Source: Acaricomes phytoseiuli DSM 14247 (GTDB lineage Bacteria; Actinomycetota; Actinomycetes; Actinomycetales; Micrococcaceae). Taken from it: DNA of 64,000 nt. Location of the stretch: contig NZ_AQXM01000061.1 in NCBI RefSeq assembly GCF_000376245.1, positions 58,857-122,856 of the forward strand, given 5' to 3'. The position numbers and the translations under genes are program-made. Below, piece by piece: positions 9,089 through 16,014 of this stretch. Within the stretch, counting starts at the first letter, position 1; each line of letters starts with the position of its first letter. The notes under the pieces are model-generated. The model saw nothing but the letters and a program-made list of their open reading frames with translations, made no database searches and had not been told where the DNA came from.

Positions 9089-10108
9089 TCAGGATTCGAT
9101 CCACCCCTGGGAGATCCCGGACTGCCACATCCACACGATCTCCTGATAGAACACATGGTTCGTCGGCACATCCCGGAACGGCGACGTCACCGGAAGCGTC
9201 ACCGCAGGAGAACCACTCATCCGATACAAGAACGCCGCCATCGGCCCGCGCTCCGTCGCAGCATCCGGCCGATACGTGCCATCCGGCCAACCCTGGGAAA
9301 TCCCAGACTGGTTCATCCACACGATCTCGCGATAGAACACATGGTTCGTCGGCACATCCCGGAACGGCGACGTCACCGGAAGCGTCACCGCAGGAGAACC
9401 ACTCATCCGATACAAGAACGCCGCCATCGGCCCGCGCTCCGTCGCAGCATCCGGCCGATACGTGCGGTTGGACATACCCCGGGCTACATTGTCGATGATG
9501 TAGTTGATATCGACCGTCCCGGGGCAGAGTGTTTTCGCAAACTGCTTATGCGGAACGATCGCTCTGCGGGGATCGAGCCCATATTTGCGGCAGAGCTCTA
9601 TACACAGCTGGATAGAGGCGTTGTAAGTGAACTGATCCGGTGGTCGGTTGGGATCAGCGGAAAGCTCGATGCCGATGCTCTGCGTGTTGGTGGGGAAATG
9701 ACCCGCATGCCACGCGGTGTCCCGCTCTCTGACGTACTGATGGATCGCGCCCTCACCGATGCCGTAATGCGCACTCACCTGACGATCATTACTCATGAAG
9801 ACCCTATCGGCAGCTGCCAGAGTCCCCACGATGTAATGGATCACGATTTTGTCAACGACGTTCTGAGTGCCGTTCGGTCCCCCGGGTCGGCCCGCAGTGT
9901 AATGCGGCGAGGGTACCTATTTAGCGTTCACCATCCCGGCCTAGCCCTTTCCCAGCGGGCAGCCCAGGCCAACAAGGCGATCCTCAGCGAAGAGGACCTG
10001 CTCATCAGGGGTCATCGATGAAGCATCCGCTGTTGCAGCGCCGGTACCGGCCACGTTCAGAGAAACAGTAGCCCCGGTGAGCAGGAGCATTCTACGCGAT
10101 ATATCCAC
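9089..10108 (-). pseudogene. Secreted N-acetylmuramoyl-L-alanine amidase with SLH-like repeats, two in-frame TAG codons
   Basis: From GTG 10108 the frame encodes a twin-arginine-like signal (SRRMLLLTGATVSLNVAG) and mature start (ADASSMTPDEQVLFAEDRL). It meets TAG at 9941-9943, then TAG at 9917-9919. The same frame then continues as VPSPHYTAGR, NVVDKIVIHYIVGTLAAADR and a complete peptidoglycan amidase domain with zinc-type residues (HY, WHAGHF, IGIEL, PHKQFAKTLCPG). Two SLH-like repeats follow (FRDVPTNHVFY, GISQGWPDGTYRPDAATERG). All parts share one frame, so two point changes suffice. The downstream part has no plausible start of its own except GTG 9844, which would lack both the signal and the first domain strand. 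It is likely inactive as a secreted enzyme. Confidence 0.75.
9145..9465 (-). repeat. Two identical 135-bp direct repeats, 186-bp period
   Basis: Bases 9145-9279 and 9331-9465 appear identical over 135 bp. They encode the SLH-like unit of the amidase gene (62-residue period). Between them the sequence is related but different. DNA identity without synonymous differences suggests recent duplication or gene conversion. Confidence 0.85.
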
Positions 10109-10228
10109 GAGAGCGATCGTAACCCAGAAGCTTGTGTAGACAATACCGATTTCAGAAAAGCCGCCCGCGTTCCTCGAGGCGGCAAACTATGATGGAACTC
10201 CTCTGGTAGCGAAATTCCCGCCTAAATC

Positions 10229-10237
10229 TGTGGATAA
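10229..10237. promoter_or_regulatory. Single perfect DnaA-box sequence
   Basis: TGTGGATAA at 10229-10237 is the exact complement of the TTATCCACA DnaA consensus, about 130 bases before the HU gene. It is a single copy and could be chance; there is no cluster and no origin gene nearby. Confidence 0.35.
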
Positions 10238-10301
10238 ACCCTTGAAATCTCTAATTTTCCGCGGCTTTCCGGGCGTTTTGAGCCCATTGGTGCGCGATAA
10301 C

Positions 10302-10361
10302 TGGTATGTTTTCGTGCAGTGGCTAGGGCGAAGTGTTCTAGCTCCAATCAAGGTCCAGGAG
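10302..10361 (+). promoter_or_regulatory. HU gene promoter (extended -10) and ribosome site
   Basis: TGGTATGTT at 10302-10310 resembles an extended -10 element (TGN plus TATGTT); no good -35 is seen. A strong ribosome site AGGAGG at 10356-10361 precedes the HU start by 7 bases. Confidence 0.4.
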
Positions 10362-10368
10362 GACATCA

Positions 10369-10683
10369 ATGGCTAAGAACCGTAGTGAGCTTGTCGCTGA
10401 GGTGGCTGCTAAGGCTGAGACCAGCCAGGCCGCTGTGAACAACGTGCTGGACGCGCTGTTCTCCGTTTTCGAAAGCTCCGTTGCTGCCGGTGAGAAGATC
10501 ACCGTTCCGGGCTGGCTCGCTATCGAGCGAACCGAGCGCGCTGCTCGTACCGGCCGCAACCCGCAGACCGGCGAGACCATTCAGATCCCGGCTGGCTACA
10601 GCGTCAAGCTGTCCGCTGGCTCCAAGCTGAAGGCTGCTGTCTCCAAGAAGGCTCCTGCGAAGAAGGCTGCCAAGAAGAAATAG
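10369..10683 (+). CDS. hup: HU-family nucleoid DNA-binding protein
   Basis: HU dimers bend and compact DNA. The 104-residue protein starts MAKNRSELVAEVAAK, an actinobacterial HU N-terminus, and contains the usual VPGWLAIERTERAARTGRNPQTGE beta-arm region followed by IPAGYSVKLSAGSKLK. The short C-terminal tail (KKAPAKKAAKKK) is the lysine/alanine extension seen in actinobacterial HU, shorter than the mycobacterial tail. A strong AGGAGG ribosome site and an extended -10 lie upstream. It is a single-gene unit ending in a hairpin. Codon use (GCT, AAG, CGT) is of the highly expressed type and differs from its neighbours. Confidence 0.95.
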   Translation: MAKNRSELVAEVAAKAETSQAAVNNVLDALFSVFESSVAAGEKITVPGWLAIERTERAARTGRNPQTGETIQIPAGYSVKLSAGSKLKAAVSKKAPAKKAAKKK

Positions 10684-10700
10684 GTCTTCTTATAGCTTTT

Positions 10701-10739
10701 ACGTGTGGCCGGCTCCGATCATCGGGGCCGGCCACACGT
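10701..10739 (+). terminator. HU gene terminator hairpin
   Basis: Nineteen bases on each side pair (10701-10719 with 10721-10739) with one G-T pair, and are followed by TCTTTCTA. The hairpin begins 17 bases after the hup stop codon. Confidence 0.8.
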
Positions 10740-10757
10740 CTTTCTAACATTCAAACG

Positions 10758-10814
10758 TGAGTGTTCAGCTGTGGCGGGTTAGAAGTGCCCTAAGCCGCCA
10801 CAGCTGAACACTCA
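10758..10814. terminator. 57-nt hairpin of a recurring family, copy 1
   Basis: The 20-base arms 10758-10777 and 10795-10814 are exact complements, with an inner TTAG/CTAA pair separated from them by one G-G mismatch. It starts with TGAGTG and ends with CACTCA. Two other hairpins in this window (20485-20541 and 38612-38668) have the same span and end motifs. Confidence 0.8.
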
Positions 10815-10853
10815 GCTGGCCGGTACGCCGCTACCGTACCGTCACTCAGCATG

Positions 10854-10942
10854 AATCGCATCCCGCGGGTACGGGGAAAACGAATTCGCATCGCTTTCTG
10901 CTCGAGGCGCGGACGGATCATCCCCGCGGGTGCGGGGAAAAC
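10854..10942 (+). CRISPR. Two-repeat type I-E CRISPR remnant, one 33-nt spacer
   Basis: A good type I-E repeat of 28 nt lies at 10915-10942: it starts GGATCATCCCCGCGG and ends TGCGGGGAAAAC, with the CCCCGC/GCGGGG stem. Exactly 61 bases earlier, 10854-10881 is a degenerate copy sharing the 3' part (CCCGCGGGT, then CGGGGAAAAC) but not the first 6-8 bases. The 33-nt spacer is 10882-10914. The 61-base period (28 plus 33) is what type I-E arrays show. No third repeat follows 33 bases later and no cas gene is in the window. It sits between the HU terminators and the rpsN terminator. Confidence 0.75.
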
Positions 10943-11010
10943 ACTTATTGAACAGGAACGATAGCAGCCCGGCAGTGTTTTTAACTTCACTTTAAAACCT
11001 AGAAAACTTC

Positions 11011-11042
11011 AAGGGGCGATGGTCCGAAGACCATCGCCCCTT
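11011..11042 (-). terminator. Terminator of the rpmB-rpmG-rpsN operon
   Basis: Fourteen-base arms 11011-11024 and 11029-11042 (AAGGGGCGATGGTC and its complement) flank a CGAA loop. The hairpin begins about 20 bases after the rpsN stop on the minus strand, and GAAGTTTTCT follows. Confidence 0.8.
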
Positions 11043-11062
11043 AGGGTTACTGCGAAAACTGC

Positions 11063-11368
11063 TTACCAGCTGGACTTCCGCACACCGGGCAGCTCACCCT
11101 TGTGTGCCATATCCCGGAAACGAACGCGGGAGATACCGAACTTCTGGAAGGTGCCGCGCGGGCGGCCGTCGATCGCGTCACGGTTGCGCAGCCGCACCGG
11201 TGAAGCGTTCCGCGGCAGCTTCTGCAGACCCAGACGGGCCTCTTCCCGCTGCTCGTCGGTAGAATTCGGGTCAACCAGCGCCTTCTTCAGTGCCAAGCGC
11301 TTCTCCGCGTTGCGCTCGACAATGACCTTGCGCTGCTCGTTACGAGCAATCTTGGACTTCTTAGCCAT
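11063..11368 (-). CDS. rpsN: 30S ribosomal protein S14, zinc-free form
   Basis: S14 helps assemble the 30S head. The 101-residue protein starts [14 protein letters not shown] and ends in the conserved S14 signature ([41 protein letters not shown]). It has no cysteine, so it is the long C-minus form that needs no zinc. It follows rpmG by two bases in the rpmB-rpmG-rpsN operon. In several actinobacteria such paralogues are Zur-controlled, but I see no convincing Zur box here, so it may simply be the housekeeping copy. Confidence 0.95.
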   Translation of the reverse strand: MAKKSKIARNEQRKVIVERNAEKRLALKKALVDPNSTDEQREEARLGLQKLPRNASPVRLRNRDAIDGRPRGTFQKFGISRVRFRDMAHKGELPGVRKSSW

Positions 11369-11370
11369 GC

Positions 11371-11538
11371 TTAGCGCTCCTCTCGGAAATCAACGTGCTG
11401 ACGGACTACCGGATCGTACTTCTTCAGTACCAGGCGGTCTGGGTCATTACGGCGGTTCTTCCGGGTCACGTAGGTGTAACCGGTACCTGCCGTGCTCTTG
11501 AGCTTGATGATCGGACGGACGTCCTTATCTTTGGCCAT
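11371..11538 (-). CDS. rpmG: 50S ribosomal protein L33, zinc-free form
   Basis: The 55-residue product begins [18 protein letters not shown] and includes [16 protein letters not shown] and [11 protein letters not shown], the L33 pattern. It lacks the CXXC pairs of zinc-binding L33. Its ATG overlaps the rpmB stop by one base (TAATG), which indicates translational coupling. The reading frame is below 60 residues and is easily missed. Confidence 0.95.
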   Translation of the reverse strand: MAKDKDVRPIIKLKSTAGTGYTYVTRKNRRNDPDRLVLKKYDPVVRQHVDFREER

Positions 11539-11774
11539 TAGAGCTTCTCCCCTCGTGCCAGGATGTCCGCGACAACCGCGTCAATGCCGCGGACGTCGAT
11601 GGTCTTGATGCCACGCGCGGAAACCGTCAGCGTGACGTTGCGGCGCAGGGACGGAACCCAGTACCGCTTCTTCTGAATATTCGGGTCGAACCGCCGCTTG
11701 GTACGGCGATGCGAGTGCGAAATGCTGTGCCCGAAGCCCGGCTCTGCTCCAGTCACCTGGCAACGTGCTGCCAT
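11538..11774 (-). CDS. rpmB: 50S ribosomal protein L28
   Basis: The 78-residue protein reads [20 protein letters not shown] and continues with [20 protein letters not shown], a typical bacterial L28. Only one cysteine (Cys5) is present, so it cannot hold the four-cysteine zinc site. It is the first gene of the rpmB-rpmG-rpsN operon. GGAGGC lies 8 bases before the ATG on the minus strand. Confidence 0.95.
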   Translation of the reverse strand: MAARCQVTGAEPGFGHSISHSHRRTKRRFDPNIQKKRYWVPSLRRNVTLTVSARGIKTIDVRGIDAVVADILARGEKL

Positions 11775-12034
11775 GGATTTGCCTCCATCATGTGATTTAT
11801 ATAGTGCCCGCGCAGCGCCGAACGGAGATCAGAGAAATTCGCAGAATTCCGGAACAGGCTGATAGCGGATCGATGTGACTTGAGCCCCTAACTACCGGCG
11901 CCCCGCAGTTGAATTACGGGTGGCAACCGGAGCAATCACACGATTCCACGCTACACGCGCCTAGTTAGTCTACCGGTCGCAGCACAGTTAAAGCGAATCA
12001 TCCCGCTCGGGACGCTACGTACCGGACCGCTATG
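11775..12034 (-). promoter_or_regulatory. Leader/promoter region of rpmB-rpmG-rpsN
   Basis: This noncoding stretch precedes rpmB on the minus strand. It holds a ribosome site GGAGGC and an A/T-rich TATATAA about 25 bases before the ATG. No tRNA, riboswitch or Zur-type palindrome was recognised. Confidence 0.4.
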
Positions 12035-12104
12035 ACTTTTGAGGGTCTCCGTGACTTTTGATGCCGTTCGGAGACCCTCAAAAGCCACGGAAGACATCAA
12101 AAGT
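12035..12104. terminator. Bistable hairpin between an SGNH hydrolase gene and rpmB
   Basis: Two exclusive foldings are possible. One uses perfect 16-base arms 12036-12051 and 12069-12084 (CTTTTGAGGGTCTCCG and its complement). The other pairs 12035-12061 with 12078-12104 in a longer imperfect stem containing CCGTGACTTTTGA. It follows the SGNH hydrolase stop by 13 bases on the minus strand. A related element lies at 43736-43793. Confidence 0.65.
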
Positions 12105-12117
12105 AGCGGGATCGGCC

Positions 12118-12891
12118 TCAGGGCAGCGCAATCGGTGTGCGCAGCTCGGGCCAGCGCGGGCTCAGCGCATCCCCGCTGGTGGCCCCGCGCAGCCGACGGC
12201 TGATCCAGGGGCCGACGTGCTCGCGGGCCCACGCCGAATGGGCTCGCAAGCGCTGCTGAACGCTGCGCTGCGCGGTCTCCTCGAGCGGGCTCTCCGGCAA
12301 GGAACACGACTTCCTGAGCACGTTCAGCACCTGGCGGGCCATCTCTTCGTGACCAGCACTCGACATATGAATCCGGTCTTCTGCCCACATCCGAGAATCG
12401 TCGTATTGACGGAACCGCCAGTAATCGACCAGCGTGGCACCGCACTCTTCGACGACTTCGCGCACCAGCTCGTTGTAGACCGCCATCCGCCCGCGCAGCG
12501 CCCCGAAGAGCTTGGAAGCGCTGGGATCGAAGGCCGTGAAAACCGCCACCTGCGCCCCGGTACTAGTCATGGTCCGTAGCGCCTCCGCGTACCGGGTCAC
12601 CATGGCATCGACATCCACCGTGGGGCGCAGTAGATCATTCACCCCGGAGTAGATGGTGATCAGCGTGGGCTGCATCGCGAGGGCCGGCTCCACCTGCTCA
12701 TCGAGGATCTGACCCATTTTCCGTCCCCGGATCGCCAGATTCGCGTACCCCCAGCCGCCCTCATGCGCTTCCAGCTGAGCCGCAACCAGATCAGCCCAGC
12801 CGCGCACTCCATCAGGCAGTTCCAGGGCCTCGTCCCCCACGCCTTCGGTGAAGGAATCGCCCATCGCCACATATCGCTGTGCAAAGTCCAC
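12118..12891 (-). CDS. SGNH/GDSL-type hydrolase (paralogue 1)
   Basis: This 257-residue protein has the SGNH esterase/lipase blocks: GDSFTEGVGD with the nucleophile Ser near residue 13, the Gly-containing AIRGRKMGQ block, GVNDL as block III, and DRIHMSSAGH with the catalytic Asp/His. Its substrate is unknown. The C-terminus has a conserved R-rich end (WISRRLRGATSGDALSPRWP) shared with the paralogue at 18416-19303. No signal peptide is seen, so it should be cytoplasmic. It lies downstream of the siderophore operon on the same strand, 51 bases after the reductase gene. Confidence 0.85.
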   Translation of the reverse strand: MDFAQRYVAMGDSFTEGVGDEALELPDGVRGWADLVAAQLEAHEGGWGYANLAIRGRKMGQILDEQVEPALAMQPTLITIYSGVNDLLRPTVDVDAMVTRYAEALRTMTSTGAQVAVFTAFDPSASKLFGALRGRMAVYNELVREVVEECGATLVDYWRFRQYDDSRMWAEDRIHMSSAGHEEMARQVLNVLRKSCSLPESPLEETAQRSVQQRLRAHSAWAREHVGPWISRRLRGATSGDALSPRWPELRTPIALP

Positions 12892-12942
12892 GCCTTACAT
12901 CTTACGAACCAGGCGGGCGCAGGCGAAGCCCGGGCACGGAAG

Positions 12943-13914
12943 CTATGCGCTCTCCGCCCGGCCCAGCCGCCAATAACCCATAAAAGCGATGTCTTTGCGG
13001 CCCATCCCGACCTCCCGCACCAGATAACGGCGCAGCTCCTTAACCATCCCGGCTTCCCCGGCGATCCAGGCGTAACGGCCACCAGCAGCGCCCATTTGAC
13101 CTTCTGCAGTATCCCAGAGGATCTCCTTGTCGATATCGACTTCTTCAAACTCCTCGCACTGGGCGACTCCCGGATAACCGGCAGGGCATAGCAGCGCGCC
13201 CAGCCCACAGAGCCTGCGCACTTCAGCGATGAGCTGCTCGCCGTGCTGGTGGCCGTTCCGGACGAGCCAGGTCAGCTCGAGGCCAGGGGGCACCGCCAGG
13301 CCGGTGATATCCCCGGCCTGAGGCACTTCGAGGACAACTTGCCCGCAGACATCCGGGCCAAGCGATTCGAGAATCGACCCGATCGCAGGCACCGCGGTCT
13401 CGTCACCGACTAACAGCAAACGCCTGGCACCACCCGGCCGGAACTCGATGCCTCCGCAAGGGCCGGCATCCAGATTGGGGCCAAGCAGCACCATTGGGTC
13501 GCCTACTTCAGCCTGCCGGGCCCAGCCGTAAGCGGGCCCGGGCGCCTGCCCAGCCACCGGCGGGTGCAAGACGAAATCGATATCCACTTCTCCAGCATCG
13601 AGCCGGCGCTCGCGCACTGTATAAGTGCGCATGTATCCGCGCGCCTCCGGGCCCATCTGCAACCAGCGGCGGTACCAGTCCTCCGGATATTCGCGCATCA
13701 TCGCGTTCAGATCCGGCTGCAGATTTCCCGCCGAGGGCACCATGACTTTCACCCGCAGATCCAGGGTGCGGCCTTGAACGTCAGCACCCATCAAGCGCAA
13801 GTCATCGGAGACGAAGGTGATCCGCCGGAAATGCGGGCTCAGATCCTGTACTTTCGTCACCTCTGTATTGAAGGCGCGCAGCCTCTGCACTACAGTGCTC
13901 TGGCTCATCGTCAT
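12943..13914 (-). CDS. Siderophore-interacting protein (FAD-dependent ferric reductase)
   Basis: Members of the ViuB/SIP family reduce ferric siderophores in the cytoplasm to release Fe(II). The 323-residue protein has the flavin-binding RTYTVR motif at residues 96-101 and the VDIDFVLHPPVAGQAPGPAYGWA region, then a C-terminal NAD(P)H-binding half (GRYAWIAGEAGMVKELRRYL, RKDIAFMGYWRLGRAE). Its start overlaps the end of the upstream ATPase gene by 4 nt. It closes the uptake operon that runs from 18240, so uptake and iron release are co-expressed. Confidence 0.92.
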   Translation of the reverse strand: MTMSQSTVVQRLRAFNTEVTKVQDLSPHFRRITFVSDDLRLMGADVQGRTLDLRVKVMVPSAGNLQPDLNAMMREYPEDWYRRWLQMGPEARGYMRTYTVRERRLDAGEVDIDFVLHPPVAGQAPGPAYGWARQAEVGDPMVLLGPNLDAGPCGGIEFRPGGARRLLLVGDETAVPAIGSILESLGPDVCGQVVLEVPQAGDITGLAVPPGLELTWLVRNGHQHGEQLIAEVRRLCGLGALLCPAGYPGVAQCEEFEEVDIDKEILWDTAEGQMGAAGGRYAWIAGEAGMVKELRRYLVREVGMGRKDIAFMGYWRLGRAESA

Positions 13915-14891
13915 GCCCTGCTCCTTTCCTGCAAGTCCTGCGAACTCCTGACCGCTGCCTCGGTGTGTTCAAGGAATGGGGGGTCTTCCAGGGACGGAAG
14001 CTCCGGAGCTTCCGGACGCAGAGCGGCTGAGTGATGCCGGCTCTGCGGGATTACCATGGGTGCTCCCGTGAGTGGGTCTGCGAGAACGGTGGATTCCAGG
14101 CCGAAGACTTCCCGCACCAGCTCCTCCGTGATCACCCGGGCGGGTGCTCCCTGGGCGATGATGCCCCCCTCTTTCATGGCGATCAGGTGGTCGCCGTAGC
14201 GAGTAGCTAGATTGAGCTCGTGGAGCACGATGGCCACCGTGGTGCCTCGTTCCCGGTTGAGCTCGGTGATCAGATCCAGGACCTCTATCTGATGGGCCAT
14301 ATCCAGATAGGTGGTCGGCTCATCGAGCAGCAGCAGGGGCGTCTCCTGCGCCAGGGCCATGGCGATCCAGACCCGCTGCCGCTGACCGCCGGAGAGCTCA
14401 TCGACTCTGCGCTCAGCAAGTTCCAGGGTGTCAGTAGCGGCTAGGGCGGAGACGACAGCAGCATCGTCGGCTTCCGACCAGGTTCGGAACCAGCCCTGAT
14501 GAGGGTAGCGGCCGCGGCCGACCAGCTCGGCCACGGTGATGCCATCCGGGGCCACGGGGGCCTGCGGAAGCAGCCCGATGCTGCACGCCACCTGTTTGGC
14601 GGGCAGCCGGTGGATATCCTCACCGTCCAGCAGCACCGCGCCCCGTGTCGGCTTGAGCAAACGCGCCAGGCCCCGGAGCAGGGTGGATTTCCCGCAGGCA
14701 TTGGCGCCCACGATCATGGTCACCCGGCCTTCCGGGAGCAGTACGTCCAAATCGCTCACCACGGCACGTTCTGCATAGCCCAGGGAGATTCCCTGAGCTG
14801 CCAGGCTGTGCTGGGGGCGGTTCATCATCGGGGCCTTCCGGGAGTTGATCTGTTTCTGCTGGTTCTGCTGGGGTGATCTCTGCTCAGACAC
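13911..14891 (-). CDS. Siderophore ABC transporter ATP-binding protein
   Basis: This FhuC/FepC-type ATPase drives import of ferric siderophore through the two permeases encoded upstream. Walker A is GANACGKST (residues 62-70), the ABC signature is LSGGQRQR, and Walker B is LLLLDEPTTYLD, with the switch His in VLHELNLA. The frame opens at GTG 14891, overlapping the permease stop by 8 nt. The first 20 residues are Gln-rich and unlike the family, so ATGATG at 14822-14827, with GGAAGG just upstream, may be the true start. A 50-residue C-terminal tail is extra. Confidence 0.93.
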   Translation of the reverse strand: MSEQRSPQQNQQKQINSRKAPMMNRPQHSLAAQGISLGYAERAVVSDLDVLLPEGRVTMIVGANACGKSTLLRGLARLLKPTRGAVLLDGEDIHRLPAKQVACSIGLLPQAPVAPDGITVAELVGRGRYPHQGWFRTWSEADDAAVVSALAATDTLELAERRVDELSGGQRQRVWIAMALAQETPLLLLDEPTTYLDMAHQIEVLDLITELNRERGTTVAIVLHELNLATRYGDHLIAMKEGGIIAQGAPARVITEELVREVFGLESTVLADPLTGAPMVIPQSRHHSAALRPEAPELPSLEDPPFLEHTEAAVRSSQDLQERSRA

Positions 14892-16014
14892 TGTTCTCCC
14901 TGCGGTTGCTGCGGATCAGCAGCCAGAGCAGGAAGGGTGCACCCGCGGCTCCGGTCACGACGCCCACCGGCAAGGGGCCGCCTGGAATCAGATTGGTGGC
15001 GATGAACTCACCCGCCAGCACGATAGCGGCGCCCACCAGCGCGGCAACGGCCAGATTCACCCGGCCCTGCAGTAGCCGCCGGGAAATCGGCCCGGCCAGA
15101 AAGGACACGAAGGCGACGGGGCCTGCCGCGGCGGTCGCGAGTGCCGCGAGCACTACACCCAGCAGGATCAGGCCCATTCGACTGCGCCCCACCCTGACCC
15201 CCAGCCCGGCCGCAGCGTCATCACCTAATTGCAAGATACCCAGCCGGGTCGCCATACCGATGACAAACGGGGCGAGGACCGCCAAGCCGATGAACAGAGC
15301 GCCCACTCGTTCCCAGTTCGCCGGGTTGAGAGAGCCGATGGTCCAGACCAGTGCTTCCTGCGCCCGCGCGAATTCAGCGCGCTGCATCAAGAAGATCACC
15401 ACCGCTTGCGCCATTGCGGCGATCGCGATGCCGATCAGGATCAGCCTGCTGCCGGCCGAGCCCGGCCGCTCCAGTTGCTGACCGTGATGCTGCCGGGAGA
15501 GCATGCTGATGAGCAAGGCGACGATCACTGCGCCGACGATCGCGAGCACCGATACCGTGGTACCGCCTGCTGCGAAGAGCACGATCGCGAGCACCGCGCT
15601 GGCGCTGGCACCGCTGGAGATTCCGATGATGTCCGGGCTGGCCAGCGGGTTCCGCAGCAGCGTCTGGAAAATGAGCCCGGCGGCTCCGAAAGCGGCTCCC
15701 ACCAGTGCCCCGAGCAGCGCCCTGGGCAATTTGCTCTCCATCACGATGAAGGACGCACCGGGGATGTTCTCGCCGAAGAGGATCGCGAAGAAATCCGGCA
15801 CGCTGACCATGAATCGGCCCAGCAGAACGAGTATGGCGAAGAGCCCGAGCACCACTGCCCCGAGACCGGCGCCGACCATCACGGTGTGCCTGCGGGTTCG
15901 GTTCCGCTGCTGCTGAAGCCTGCCGATGGCAGCGGACACAGAGGCGCTCTCCCCGGCCTTGGAAGACTCGGCAGGCAGTTCCCGGGCCACCGGGAGTTCC
16001 TGGGCGGTTTTCAT
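14884..16014 (-). CDS. Siderophore ABC transporter permease (FecCD type, second)
   Basis: The 376-residue membrane protein has the FecCD/BtuC fold with about ten hydrophobic helices. It carries the family sequence SKLPRALLGALVGAAFGAAGLIFQTLLRNPLASPDIIGISSGASA and, near the end, GPVAFVSFLAGPISRRLL. The N-terminal 45 residues are a soluble cytoplasmic extension. It overlaps the preceding permease gene by 4 nt and the following ATPase gene by 8 nt. It pairs with the other permease as a heterodimer, as in FepD/FepG. Confidence 0.93.
   Translation of the reverse strand: MKTAQELPVARELPAESSKAGESASVSAAIGRLQQQRNRTRRHTVMVGAGLGAVVLGLFAILVLLGRFMVSVPDFFAILFGENIPGASFIVMESKLPRALLGALVGAAFGAAGLIFQTLLRNPLASPDIIGISSGASASAVLAIVLFAAGGTTVSVLAIVGAVIVALLISMLSRQHHGQQLERPGSAGSRLILIGIAIAAMAQAVVIFLMQRAEFARAQEALVWTIGSLNPANWERVGALFIGLAVLAPFVIGMATRLGILQLGDDAAAGLGVRVGRSRMGLILLGVVLAALATAAAGPVAFVSFLAGPISRRLLQGRVNLAVAALVGAAIVLAGEFIATNLIPGGPLPVGVVTGAAGAPFLLWLLIRSNRRENSV

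Noticed and set aside
9089..10108. Amber readthrough or pyrrolysine in the amidase gene
   Set aside because: No Pyl genes or readthrough signals are visible and two TAGs fall within 25 bases; decay is simpler. Likewise, the TGA in the NHL gene is not placed or surrounded like a selenocysteine codon.
10790..10990. 66-residue frame ending in VFPAPAGMIRPR-like repeats
   Set aside because: This is translation of the CRISPR-type repeats (a known spurious pattern), not a gene.
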